Of a stretch of DNA of 51,146 bases, positions 27,574 through 36,477 are shown piece by piece. Each line of letters starts with the position of its first letter. The stretch's first letter is position 1. Below the pieces are notes generated by a model, which saw nothing but the letters and a program-made list of their open reading frames with translations, was not told where the DNA came from and searched no databases. The position numbers were made by a program, and so were the translations under genes. Origin of the DNA: Uliginosibacterium gangwonense (GTDB taxonomy: Bacteria; Pseudomonadota; Gammaproteobacteria; Burkholderiales; Rhodocyclaceae); NCBI GenBank assembly GCA_005239635.1, contig SBBQ01000035.1:1-51146 (forward strand). Reading direction: 5' to 3'.

Positions 27574-28608
27574 ATGAATGCTGTAAAGCAGGTGGCGGCT
27601 TTGAAGCGGGGTGTTTGGATAAACATCCTTCTTCTGGCCGCCTTGTTTGTTTACCTGCTGTCGATGGCGTTTCCGGGTAGTGAGGCTGTACGCCTAAGAA
27701 ATGCCGTGTTGTTTAATGAAAGCGACGCGCCCTTCTTTGATTGGACACCGCTGGCGCTACCAACAAGTTTCAAGGCTGAACAGTCGAGGCCAGATCCGCG
27801 GCTCACGTCCATTATTCGGCGCGAGGGTATCGATAAGTTGCCGGATGATTGGCAAAAGTCATTAGCCCTTTCCTCCTTCCTTACCCAACATGCGGCAGAG
27901 CGCGGCGATATTTCCGCTGATTTATATACCGCTGTTGAGCGTATTCAACAGGGTTATGGTGCGTGTTCAGACTTTACTCAGGCCTATCTTGGATTGGCAC
28001 ACGCAGCAGACCTATTTGCGCGCGAGTGGGCGTTTTCGTTTGATGGCTATGGTGGGCATGGTCATGCGCTCATTGAGGTGTTTGACCGTCAGCAGCAGGT
28101 TTGGAAAATGCTCGACGTGTACAACAACTTCTATGTTGTCGATGAGCAAGGTCATCCGCTCGCTGCATTGCAATTTAGACAAGCTTTGGCAAACCAAGAC
28201 ACGGCAAACTTAAAAATTGTTAAAGCGGGGTTGGGTCGCCCGGGGTATGTCCATGAAGAAAAATTGTGGGCGTACTATCAAAAAAGTGTGCCGCAGTGGT
28301 ATCTGTGGTGGGGTAATGCAGAGCAGACCGCGTCGGACGACACGTGGATACGCGCTGCTGGAAAAGTTTCAGTGCACGCCGCTGAATTGATGGGCATGGC
28401 GCGTGGTTACCAGCCGGTGTTATATGCACTCAGCCTGTCGGAGAATTTTGAGCTGCGTGCCGAGATGCATCGACTAAAGGCTAAATTGCTTTGGATATTG
28501 ATTGGCGCCGGGGCGCTGATCATCACGCTGCTTATTCAGCTTTGGATGCTGCGACGTGCACAGCGCCGTACAAAGCGCGAAGCATATTTTCGTAGCGCAC
28601 TACGATGA
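27574..28608 (+). CDS. Membrane protein with transglutaminase-like domain
   Basis: A 344-residue protein anchored by helices at about 15-35 and 305-328. The domain between them, likely periplasmic, has a Cys in GYGACSDFTQAYLGLA, a His in GYGGHGHALIEV and an Asp in MLDVYNNFY, spaced like the Cys-His-Asp triad of transglutaminase/papain-like folds. It could be a protease, amidase or transferase acting on surface proteins or polymer; I know no named family for it. It starts 3 bases after algD and overlaps the next gene by 4 bases, so it belongs to the polysaccharide operon. The iterated motif at 27848 reads as DWQK. Confidence 0.6.
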   Translation: MNAVKQVAALKRGVWINILLLAALFVYLLSMAFPGSEAVRLRNAVLFNESDAPFFDWTPLALPTSFKAEQSRPDPRLTSIIRREGIDKLPDDWQKSLALSSFLTQHAAERGDISADLYTAVERIQQGYGACSDFTQAYLGLAHAADLFAREWAFSFDGYGGHGHALIEVFDRQQQVWKMLDVYNNFYVVDEQGHPLAALQFRQALANQDTANLKIVKAGLGRPGYVHEEKLWAYYQKSVPQWYLWWGNAEQTASDDTWIRAAGKVSVHAAELMGMARGYQPVLYALSLSENFELRAEMHRLKAKLLWILIGAGALIITLLIQLWMLRRAQRRTKREAYFRSALR

Positions 28609-29858
28609 GCGCAACCACGATGAGTAAGCAAGTCGACACGGCGAGCCAGAAGAATGATCCGCTCACCATTGTGCTGTATTCAAGCTTGTACCCGAACAGC
28701 GTTAAGCCAGGTCACGGTATTTTTGTCGAGACGCGCCTACTGCAACTCTTAAAAACACCCAACATTCGCGCTAAAGTGATTGCGCCGGTGCCGTGGTTTC
28801 CGGGTTTGGCGTATGTTTCTAAAGAGCATGCACGTTGGTCAAGGGTGCCGCGTGTTGAAATGTGGAATGGCGTTGAGGTGTTTCACCCGCGCTACTTACA
28901 CATTCCAAAATTTGGCATGAGTCTAGCGCCACTGTTACAGGCACTTGGCAGCATCGCCTGCCTGCGGCAGCTTGTACGCAGCCCATTTCGGCCAGACGTG
29001 ATTGATGCGCACTATGTGTACCCAGATGGCGTAGCGGCAGGCTTGCTCTCAACATGGCTGCGCATCCCCTTTGTTATGACGGCGCGCGGCACAGATATTA
29101 ATGTGCTGCCGAAGTTTGCATTGCCTCGATGGTGGATTCAGTCGGCTATGCGCAAGGCACAGGCACTCATCGGCGTGAGTGCGGCGCTGTGCAACAAAAT
29201 GCAGACGCTCGGCGCACCCGCAAATAAGTTGCATGTCTTGCGTAATGGCGTCGATCTGCAGCGTTTTCAACTGCTGGATAAAACAGAGGCGCGGCAGCAC
29301 ATTAAATTGCCAAATGGCCGCTGGATGTTAAGTGTGGCAGCGTTGCGTGAGCTCAAAGGCCAGCATCTGATGATTGAAGCCTTGCAGCGGATGCCCGAAT
29401 GGAATTTGCTGATTGTGGGTGAAGGTGAAGAGGGCGAGCGGCTAAGGCAATTGGCAAACAAACTCGGCGTGGCAAACCGTGTGCGATTTGAAGGCGCCGT
29501 GCCACAACAAAATTTGTCGGCCTACTATGCTGCGGCAGATGTGTTTGTACTTGCATCAAGTCGCGAAGGTTGGCCGAATGTGCTACTTGAGTCGATGGCC
29601 TGCGGCACGGCCGTGGTGGCAACGCCCGTATCAGGTGTGCCGGATATTATCTGCGCACCTGAAGCGGGTGAGTTAATGGCAGAACGTAGTGCCCAAGAAA
29701 TTGTGACGGCTGTAAATCGGCTGATGGCACGGCAAGCCAGTTTGGCACCACAGGCAACGCGGCAATACGCAGCCCAATATGACTGGGCGACAACATCAGC
29801 GGCGCAGCAGGCTATTTTTCAAACGATTAAAACGACGAATGTCAGAGTGCAAGGGTAA
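28605..29858 (+). CDS. GT4-family glycosyltransferase
   Basis: A 417-residue GT-B enzyme: SSLYPNSVKPGHGIFVETRL in the acceptor lobe, then ARGTDINVLPK, LRNGVDLQRF and SSREGWPNVLLESMACGTA with the conserved Glu pair in the donor lobe. It resembles WbnK/WcaL-like transferases of polysaccharide loci. The ATG overlaps the previous stop (ATGA); an in-frame ATG 5 codons later is an alternative. Donor sugar unknown. Confidence 0.88.
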   Translation: MSATTMSKQVDTASQKNDPLTIVLYSSLYPNSVKPGHGIFVETRLLQLLKTPNIRAKVIAPVPWFPGLAYVSKEHARWSRVPRVEMWNGVEVFHPRYLHIPKFGMSLAPLLQALGSIACLRQLVRSPFRPDVIDAHYVYPDGVAAGLLSTWLRIPFVMTARGTDINVLPKFALPRWWIQSAMRKAQALIGVSAALCNKMQTLGAPANKLHVLRNGVDLQRFQLLDKTEARQHIKLPNGRWMLSVAALRELKGQHLMIEALQRMPEWNLLIVGEGEEGERLRQLANKLGVANRVRFEGAVPQQNLSAYYAAADVFVLASSREGWPNVLLESMACGTAVVATPVSGVPDIICAPEAGELMAERSAQEIVTAVNRLMARQASLAPQATRQYAAQYDWATTSAAQQAIFQTIKTTNVRVQG

Positions 29859-29863
29859 TTAAC

Positions 29864-31177
29864 ATGCGCGACATTATTATTACAGCGCTTGTGTTTGGCG
29901 CGCTGCCATTTGTGCTTCGCTCATCTAGTATGGGTGCTTACTTGTGGGCATGGCTGTCTGTCATGAACCCGCACCGAATGGCATTCGGGTTTGCTGCGCG
30001 TTTGCCTTTTGCGCAGGTTGTGGCAATTGTGTCCCTGCTCAGTTTGCTCACTTCAAAAGATCAGAAGCGTATGCCGATTTCAGGCATTACGATTGTTCTG
30101 CTGATTTTTATTTTGTGGATGACACTCACCAGCGCATTTGCGATTGGCCCAGCAGATCGCGTTTGGGAGCGATGGTTTTTTGTGATTAAGATTCACGCGA
30201 TGCTGCTGTTTACCATTGCGGTGGTTGTCACGCCTAAGCAGTTGCGCCAACTCATTTGGGTATTGGTTGTATCGCTCGGCTACTTCGGTGTTAAAGGTGG
30301 CGTGTACACTTTGCAAACGGGCGGTAGCGGTCGCGTATGGGGGCCGCCGGGTGGCACGGTGTTTGGTAACAACGAATTCGCTTTGGCCTTGGTTGCGCTC
30401 ATTCCGCTGATGTTTTTTTTATTAGGCGACCTAAAGAAAAAATGGCAGCGCTATGCTATGTGGGGCGCAATGGCGCTCTGTGTGCTGTCTATTCTCGGTA
30501 GCCAATCTCGCGGGGCATTTCTCTCGCTTGTCGCGATGATTGCCTTCCTGGGTTTGAAGAGCAAACGCAAAGTGCTGACCTTTACCCTAATGGCTGCGGT
30601 GTTGGTGGCAGGCGGCTTGTTTATGGCAGACAGCTGGAAGAAGCGGATGGAAACCATCCAAACCTACGAGCAAGACGACTCAGCCATGTCTCGCATCTAC
30701 CAGTACAAAATGGTGATGAATTTGGCGGCCGACAGACCTTTTGTTGGCGCTGGGTTTGGTCTCGACAATCGTGTGTTGTATCAACTTTATTCAGATTCGC
30801 CAGGACGCGTGTACGTGGTGCACAGCGTGTACTTCCAAGCGCTTGGTGAACACGGCTATGTCGGCTTGCTGTTGTATCTGATGATTGGAATTGTGACTTG
30901 GCGTACTGCCAATCGATTGTCGAGAGTAACGCGGGATGACCCTGACTTGCAGTGGGTTGGACGTTTAATGCGCATGACACAAGTGTCCATTATTGGCTTT
31001 TCAGTGGGGGGCACCTTCCTAGGCCTGCTACATTTTGACTACCCATACTATTTGGCCGGGATTGTTGCCATTACCGACTTGTATGTTCGTGATCGTGCCA
31101 AGATTGACGAGAAAGAGCGGCAACTTGATATGGCTAAGGTGGAGCCTGCCGTGCTAACCGGAACCGTTGCGAGATAG
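29864..31177 (+). CDS. O-antigen-ligase/Wzy-type membrane protein of the exosortase A locus
   Basis: A 437-residue inner-membrane protein with about ten to twelve membrane helices and a periplasmic loop containing RPFVGAGFGLDNRVLYQLY and HSVYFQALGEHGYVGLLLY, the Wzy_C/O-antigen ligase signature. It matches the PEP-CTERM-associated polymerase/ligase TIGR03097. It either polymerises the lipid-linked repeat or transfers glycans onto proteins, on the periplasmic side. It is the only Wzy-like gene in the window, so polymerisation is the simplest reading. Confidence 0.88.
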   Translation: MRDIIITALVFGALPFVLRSSSMGAYLWAWLSVMNPHRMAFGFAARLPFAQVVAIVSLLSLLTSKDQKRMPISGITIVLLIFILWMTLTSAFAIGPADRVWERWFFVIKIHAMLLFTIAVVVTPKQLRQLIWVLVVSLGYFGVKGGVYTLQTGGSGRVWGPPGGTVFGNNEFALALVALIPLMFFLLGDLKKKWQRYAMWGAMALCVLSILGSQSRGAFLSLVAMIAFLGLKSKRKVLTFTLMAAVLVAGGLFMADSWKKRMETIQTYEQDDSAMSRIYQYKMVMNLAADRPFVGAGFGLDNRVLYQLYSDSPGRVYVVHSVYFQALGEHGYVGLLLYLMIGIVTWRTANRLSRVTRDDPDLQWVGRLMRMTQVSIIGFSVGGTFLGLLHFDYPYYLAGIVAITDLYVRDRAKIDEKERQLDMAKVEPAVLTGTVAR

Positions 31178-31179
31178 TC

Positions 31180-32154
31180 GTGAATTTGCCAAATCTGATA
31201 CACCGAAGTGCGTGGTCTACGAGTAGCCTGTTTCAACCAGGGCTCAGCATTCTCATCTTTCATCGTGTGCTTGCAAAGCAAGACCCGTTGTTTCCCGGCG
31301 AAATGTACGCGCAACGATTTGCAGAAGTGCTCACCCGCCTATCGGCCTGTGCTGAATGTGTACCGCTGTTAGACGGTGTGAGGGCCTTGCGTAATGGCGT
31401 GCTTAAACGACCTTCATTTGCCATTACCTTCGACGACGGCTACGCAGACAACGCTGAAATCGCGTTACCCATTCTGCAGCGCCTTGGCCTACAAGCAACG
31501 TTTTACATCTCCACGGGTTACCTCAACGGCGGCCGCATGTGGAACGATAGCGTCATCGAAGTGGTGCGTGCGGCGCCGGTTGGCACTATTGAGTTGAGTG
31601 TATTTGATTTGCCGGTCATGCACATTGCACACGACGGAGATCGACGCAACGTGATCGACACCGTACTGCGCCATATTAAGCACCAGGCGCCCGCTGAACG
31701 GCAGCAACGCGTGGATGCCTTTGTCGCTAGTAGTGGTGCGTTTTTGCCAAATAATTTAATGATGCGAGACGCGCAAGTTCGCGAGTTGCATCAGGCAGGT
31801 ATGACGTTGGGCGCACATACGCTCACCCACCCAATTCTAGCGGCGCAGGATGTCGATGCGGCGCGCCGCGAAATTGTTGAAGGTAAGGCCGCGCTCGAAA
31901 AAATAACCGGCGAACCTGTCCAAACATTTGCGTATCCAAATGGCCGTCCGCATCAAGACTATCGTGCAGAGCATGTGCAAATGGTGAAGGATGCTGGTTT
32001 TGAATTTGCTGTGAGTACTGCCCTCGGTACTGCGCGCGCAGCGAGCGACCCGTATCAGCTACCGCGCTTCACGCCGTGGGATATGAATACAGACAAATTT
32101 TTGCTGCGCCTTGCGGCCAATCGGCTGCTACAACAAACGGCAGAGAGTGTCTGA
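31180..32154 (+). CDS. Polysaccharide deacetylase (NodB fold)
   Basis: A 324-residue CE4 enzyme: AITFDDGYADNAEIALPIL holds the catalytic and metal Asp, LGAHTLTHPIL the metal-binding His pair, TFAYPNGRPHQDYRAEH a later motif. It differs from the DUF3473-type enzyme at 16176. It lacks a signal peptide. The start is GTG at 31180, 2 bases after the previous stop, with no ATG nearby. It is the last gene of the plus operon; only 33 bases separate it from the convergent glycosyltransferase gene, and I see no terminator there. Confidence 0.88.
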   Translation: MNLPNLIHRSAWSTSSLFQPGLSILIFHRVLAKQDPLFPGEMYAQRFAEVLTRLSACAECVPLLDGVRALRNGVLKRPSFAITFDDGYADNAEIALPILQRLGLQATFYISTGYLNGGRMWNDSVIEVVRAAPVGTIELSVFDLPVMHIAHDGDRRNVIDTVLRHIKHQAPAERQQRVDAFVASSGAFLPNNLMMRDAQVRELHQAGMTLGAHTLTHPILAAQDVDAARREIVEGKAALEKITGEPVQTFAYPNGRPHQDYRAEHVQMVKDAGFEFAVSTALGTARAASDPYQLPRFTPWDMNTDKFLLRLAANRLLQQTAESV

Positions 32155-32187
32155 GCAAAAAACTGGTATGGCGACTGATGTGGCCGC

Positions 32188-33423
32188 CTAGTTTGCCGAC
32201 CGCGCTTTTAAGCAAATCTGCTCGAAAATTCGCGCGACACCTTGGTGTGAGAAATTTTCTTCCACGTATTGACGCGCTTGCTGTGAAAGTTGGTTGCGTT
32301 GGTCGCGTGAGCGCAGCAGCGCCACAATGTGATTGGCAAAATCATCTGCCGTGTCGCCGCACAAATAGTGCTGGCCGTGATGAATCGGCAAACCTTCAAC
32401 GCCGATAGAGGTGGATACGACTGGGCACCCCATTGCCATCGATTCGTACACTTTTAGCCGCGTACCGCCGCCGACGCGCAATGGAATGACACTCACTTGT
32501 GATGCCCGGATGTAGGGCTGAACACTCTCTACAAAACCGGTAAACGTCCAGTTGAGTTTTCGTTCGCGCGCTGCTTGTACCAGCCGCTCTGGCGGGTTGC
32601 GACCGATGACAGTGAATTGCGCATCCGGCACTTGAGCTGCAACCTTAGACCACACTTCATCCATAAAATATTCCATGGCATCAATGTTGGCGAGCCAATC
32701 CATTGAGCCAGAAAACATCAGCGTCGGTGTGCCATCTTGTGGCGGCAATTGATGCGAATAAATATCGAGATTGACGCCGGTGGGAATCGTGGCGCTGTTG
32801 CGCACACCATAGTCATTGGCAAAGGCTTCTCGGTCACGTTCTGCAATCGCAATCACCGTGCGATAACGCGACATTTCGTCGCGTTCAAACAGCTCCATCT
32901 TTCGCGTTTGGTTGCGCCAGAGCGCACGCACGAGTGGATTACTTGCAACCTTGGCGTGACGACGGAAAATTTCGGCTTCAACGTTGTGCGTGAACAACAC
33001 GGCAGGCACGCCGTGAAAATCATTTACAAGCAAACCAGCATGAGGGAAGTCGACCACCACCACATCGGGTTTGTCTGTACCGTCGCGGCCTTGTAGTAAA
33101 GCATCAATATGCTGACGTGCCGCCGCGCTGTCTTCGCTTTTGACGGGGATGGGCAACGACGAAAGCACGTGGCGCAGACGTGTGAGGTGATGCCAACGGC
33201 CTTGCGGTTCTTCAGTCCACGGCGCAAAGTGATCACATAGTTTGTCGACTTCAGCTTTATCAGCCGCTGCTTGTGCTGGGCTGCAGGGGCAGGTTAGTGT
33301 TACTTCAAAGGCGCCGCCCTTCAAACCCATCAGCACATCGCGTGTGCGAATCTTGCCGCCAGAATCTGCGGGTACGAGATGGCGTTGCGAAATAAACAAT
33401 AAACGTGGCTTACGGTTTTGCAT
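32188..33423 (-). CDS. GT4 glycosyltransferase, second exosortase-locus type
   Basis: A 411-residue GT-B enzyme that opens RLLFISQRHLVPADSGGKIR and carries FTHNVEAEIFRRHA and VGGGTRLKVYESMAMGCP with the donor-site Glu. It resembles the protein at 24965-26170 (TIGR03087 group) and is probably an ancient duplicate with another donor or acceptor. It is the last gene of the twelve-gene minus operon. Copies of the iterated motif lie at 32332 and 32815. Confidence 0.88.
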   Translation of the reverse strand: MQNRKPRLLFISQRHLVPADSGGKIRTRDVLMGLKGGAFEVTLTCPCSPAQAAADKAEVDKLCDHFAPWTEEPQGRWHHLTRLRHVLSSLPIPVKSEDSAAARQHIDALLQGRDGTDKPDVVVVDFPHAGLLVNDFHGVPAVLFTHNVEAEIFRRHAKVASNPLVRALWRNQTRKMELFERDEMSRYRTVIAIAERDREAFANDYGVRNSATIPTGVNLDIYSHQLPPQDGTPTLMFSGSMDWLANIDAMEYFMDEVWSKVAAQVPDAQFTVIGRNPPERLVQAARERKLNWTFTGFVESVQPYIRASQVSVIPLRVGGGTRLKVYESMAMGCPVVSTSIGVEGLPIHHGQHYLCGDTADDFANHIVALLRSRDQRNQLSQQARQYVEENFSHQGVARIFEQICLKARSAN

Positions 33424-33431
33424 GGCGTGAA

Positions 33432-34604
33432 TTATTCGGTACGCGGTTGTAACGCGCCGGGCACAGTCGGTGCAACTTTGAGCGGGCGTGTTTGCAAGGG
33501 GTGTTGATATTCTTGTTCCGGGGTGAGGTCCATCTCATTAGCTTTGCCGCTTGCTTGCGCGCGCACAACACGCACGACGTCCGCAGTGAGTCGGTAGTTG
33601 TAGTCGACCACATCGGCAAACGCGCTCATCGGTAGATAAACATTATTGGCAAAGCGATTTGCCGCCGCAGGGTCCGCGAGTGATTCAAGTTTTCCGCTGT
33701 TCCCGCTGAGCACATTGCTTACCGCCACAAACTGCTGATAGCCGGGTCGAATGCGTAAAAACACGCCGCTTCCCGCGCGGCCATCAATAACGGTGTTGTG
33801 ACTCAGAAACAGCGCGTTGTTCGGCCATTTGTAGCCTTCGGCGCCGAATGCCAGTACATGCGGGTTCTCCGTTTTTGCACCTTGCTGAATCACGTTGCCA
33901 ATTACATACGCCACGCCACCATTCGGAAATTCCAACTCATAGCTGGCACTACCACCCACCTCGTCTGTGAGGCGGTTATACAAAATATAATTTTCGGCGG
34001 CGCGCGATTTCAGTAAGTGCCCAACCTTGGCGTGATGAAAATAACTGCCGACCACGCGCAGTTTGCCAATCGCACCCACGTAAATGTTGTGTGTGCGGCC
34101 ATCGCCTGCGCCATTGTGTCCGAATTCGCTGTTCTCAATAGTGAGTTCAATTGACGGGTCATTGGCAACGAGAATGCCGTTCTCATTGTCTTCAAATAGG
34201 CAATGAATAATGCGGACGCGACCTTTTTGCAAACGAATGCCGGCGCCGTTGCCGTCAGGCACGCGTGCGCCGATAAAGGCTAGATTCTCAATGGTCATGT
34301 CGCCATTAACAACCCATGTACCCTTGCCTTGTACTTGAGCGCCATCCGCGATGATGCGAGCTTGCTTGCCGCGTGCATTGGCAATGCCACGTACCGTGAC
34401 GTTATTGCGAGACCAAACGGCAACGTCTGCGCGATAGGTGCCTGCTTCCACTTCAACAACATCGCCATCTTGCACTTGCGATGCCGCTTCAGCGATCGTG
34501 CGCAAGGGGCCGTTAGGCCCGACATGCAAGGTGCGGGCAAATGCAGGCGAGGCAAGGCTGACTGCAGCCAGCAATGCACAAGAGAGGTAGGTACGCAAAT
34601 GCAT
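33432..34604 (-). CDS. Secreted right-handed beta-helix protein
   Basis: A 390-residue protein with a signal peptide (cut likely after SPAFA) followed by LHVGPNGPLRTIAEAASQVQ and many ~22-residue coils with Asn ladders and the N-G-I/V pattern, for example NENGILVANDPSIELTIENS. This is the right-handed parallel beta-helix of pectate-lyase/epimerase type. Such periplasmic proteins cleave, epimerise or guard acidic polysaccharides (AlgG in alginate synthesis is one). The AlgG DPHD signature is not seen, so activity is open. It lies 8 bases before the glycosyltransferase gene in the same operon. Confidence 0.75.
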   Translation of the reverse strand: MHLRTYLSCALLAAVSLASPAFARTLHVGPNGPLRTIAEAASQVQDGDVVEVEAGTYRADVAVWSRNNVTVRGIANARGKQARIIADGAQVQGKGTWVVNGDMTIENLAFIGARVPDGNGAGIRLQKGRVRIIHCLFEDNENGILVANDPSIELTIENSEFGHNGAGDGRTHNIYVGAIGKLRVVGSYFHHAKVGHLLKSRAAENYILYNRLTDEVGGSASYELEFPNGGVAYVIGNVIQQGAKTENPHVLAFGAEGYKWPNNALFLSHNTVIDGRAGSGVFLRIRPGYQQFVAVSNVLSGNSGKLESLADPAAANRFANNVYLPMSAFADVVDYNYRLTADVVRVVRAQASGKANEMDLTPEQEYQHPLQTRPLKVAPTVPGALQPRTE

Positions 34605-34626
34605 GTGAGCTTGTATGGGCAGGCAA

Positions 34627-36462
34627 CTAGGCTGCGACGCTGGCGCTACGCGTCGTCGGGTGGCTATTGAGCCACTGCTCTAACATCATGGCGACCCACA
34701 CCAATTCGCCGTAATAACCTGCGTGCTGCGGCATCAATTCTTGCATCAGCTTGCGCGGCATATCCGGATGCATAATGCCGCGTGCCACTAGGCCGTTAAG
34801 CGAATCGGTTGCCAGGGCTTTGAGCGGCGCGTGTTGCATCATCCAGGGACCAAAGGGCAAACCAAAGCCATGCTTCTTCTTGGTGATAATTTCATCCGGC
34901 AAGAAGCCGCGTAATGCTTCTTTAAAGAACCAGCGCAACTTGTAGCGACGCACCTTCCAATTGGGTGGCACGCGCAGTGAATAATCCAGCAGGCTGTCGG
35001 CCAGTAGCGGGTAGCCAACACTTAAGCCGGCAAGGTCAATCGCGCCATTCACTTTGCGCAGATCGTTATCCGCCAAGGTAAAGCGCCAGTCAAACGCCAG
35101 CATGCGGTTGATGATGTGCGCATCCGGATTGCTGCATGCACTGCGATACACCTCTCGCTGCAATTGCAATGGGTGCTCGGCGTGCATACTCTTGAGCAGC
35201 TCCGGCGCAAACACATTTTCTAAGCCCACCACTTGCAGTCGATTGAGCTTTTCTGCGCGGTCTGGCATGGGCAAACGACTGTGGCGCACATAACCAAAGG
35301 CTTGCTTAATGCCGGGAATTTTGCGTGCGGGCGTGGTTTCAGACAGCGGTTCTAACACAGCACGCAATGGGCCGGGCACGTGTTGATACAGCTGTAAAAA
35401 CTGTTGCCACGCGTAGCGCGAGTTGCCACCAAATAATTCATCGCCGCCATCACCGGCTAGCATGTGCGTGACACCCTGTTCGCGTGCCATCAGCGCACAG
35501 TAGTAGGCGGGCAGTACTGACGAATTGCCAAAGGGTTGGTCGTACGAAGCGGCCACCTTGCCTAAGCTGTTCACCAAGTCGTCTGGCGTAATGTAGTACT
35601 CGTGCTGCTCGGTACCGAAATGACGCGACGCGATGCGTGCGTAATCCATTTCGTCATAGCCTTGCGAATCAAAGCCGATCGAGAACGTGGGCATGGGCTT
35701 GCCCATGATTCGGCACAGCATGCCCGACACCGTTGAACTGTCGGTGCCGCCGGATAAAAACGCGCCGACCTTGCCGCCTGTGTGCTCTACCGCAGCGACT
35801 TCTTTTTCAACCGCTTCACGAATTAAACGTAAAAAGGTTTCTTTCTCGCGCGGAAAATCATGCATGCCGCGCTCAACAAATTGCGGCGTCCAGTAAGCAT
35901 GTGATGCGGCCGCTTCAGTTGCGCTGGCTACCACCACTTGCGCATTCGCCACGCGCGACACATCGGTAAAAATGGTGTGCGGCGCCGGAATCATATGGAA
36001 GTGGAAGTAGTCGAGAATCGACTGCGTGCACAAACTGTGGCTTGTGCCAGGAACCAAATCGGCACGATTGGCAAAAGCAAAACCTTGCGCGTCAGCGCGC
36101 CAGCAGGCCGTGTGGCGCGCAAAGCGATCCACCGCCAACGATACGCTGCGCGTTTGCAGATTGATCACGGCAACGGCCCACGCGCCTGTTGTGGCGGCTA
36201 AAACGTCATCACCGTGTTTGGCGTTTTGCCAAACATCCAACCAACGCTGCGCCGTGTCGCCGGCCTGCGCAAATTCCGGTCGCCCCCATGCGAACACCAG
36301 CAGGTGGCCGCGCGCTGCGACGTTGGTTTGATGTTGTGCAGACCATTGCGCCTGTATGCCGGGCAGCGCCAGCTGAGACACGCCGTCCGCATGCTGCGTA
36401 ATCGGCAGCGCGCTGGGTAACTGTGCGGGCAGGTCAGACCAAGTGAGTTGTGCTGAAATCAT
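34627..36462 (-). CDS. Asparagine-synthase-like protein lacking the glutaminase Cys
   Basis: A 611-residue relative of the two amidotransferases in the plus operon. The synthetase half is intact: FLSGGTDSSTVSGML (PPi loop), LAGDGGDELFGGNSRY and KKKHGFGLPFGPWM. The N-terminal half keeps the Ntn-like pattern (GAWAVAVINLQ, LAVDRFARHTACWRA) but starts MISAQLTW, with no Cys at position 2, so it cannot release ammonia from glutamine in the usual way. It may use free ammonia, borrow it from a partner, or form a non-amide bond (beta-lactam-synthetase-like chemistry is known for such relatives). It probably acts on a polymer precursor. Confidence 0.85.
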   Translation of the reverse strand: MISAQLTWSDLPAQLPSALPITQHADGVSQLALPGIQAQWSAQHQTNVAARGHLLVFAWGRPEFAQAGDTAQRWLDVWQNAKHGDDVLAATTGAWAVAVINLQTRSVSLAVDRFARHTACWRADAQGFAFANRADLVPGTSHSLCTQSILDYFHFHMIPAPHTIFTDVSRVANAQVVVASATEAAASHAYWTPQFVERGMHDFPREKETFLRLIREAVEKEVAAVEHTGGKVGAFLSGGTDSSTVSGMLCRIMGKPMPTFSIGFDSQGYDEMDYARIASRHFGTEQHEYYITPDDLVNSLGKVAASYDQPFGNSSVLPAYYCALMAREQGVTHMLAGDGGDELFGGNSRYAWQQFLQLYQHVPGPLRAVLEPLSETTPARKIPGIKQAFGYVRHSRLPMPDRAEKLNRLQVVGLENVFAPELLKSMHAEHPLQLQREVYRSACSNPDAHIINRMLAFDWRFTLADNDLRKVNGAIDLAGLSVGYPLLADSLLDYSLRVPPNWKVRRYKLRWFFKEALRGFLPDEIITKKKHGFGLPFGPWMMQHAPLKALATDSLNGLVARGIMHPDMPRKLMQELMPQHAGYYGELVWVAMMLEQWLNSHPTTRSASVAA

Positions 36463-36477
36463 GTTGAAGTTTTTTAC

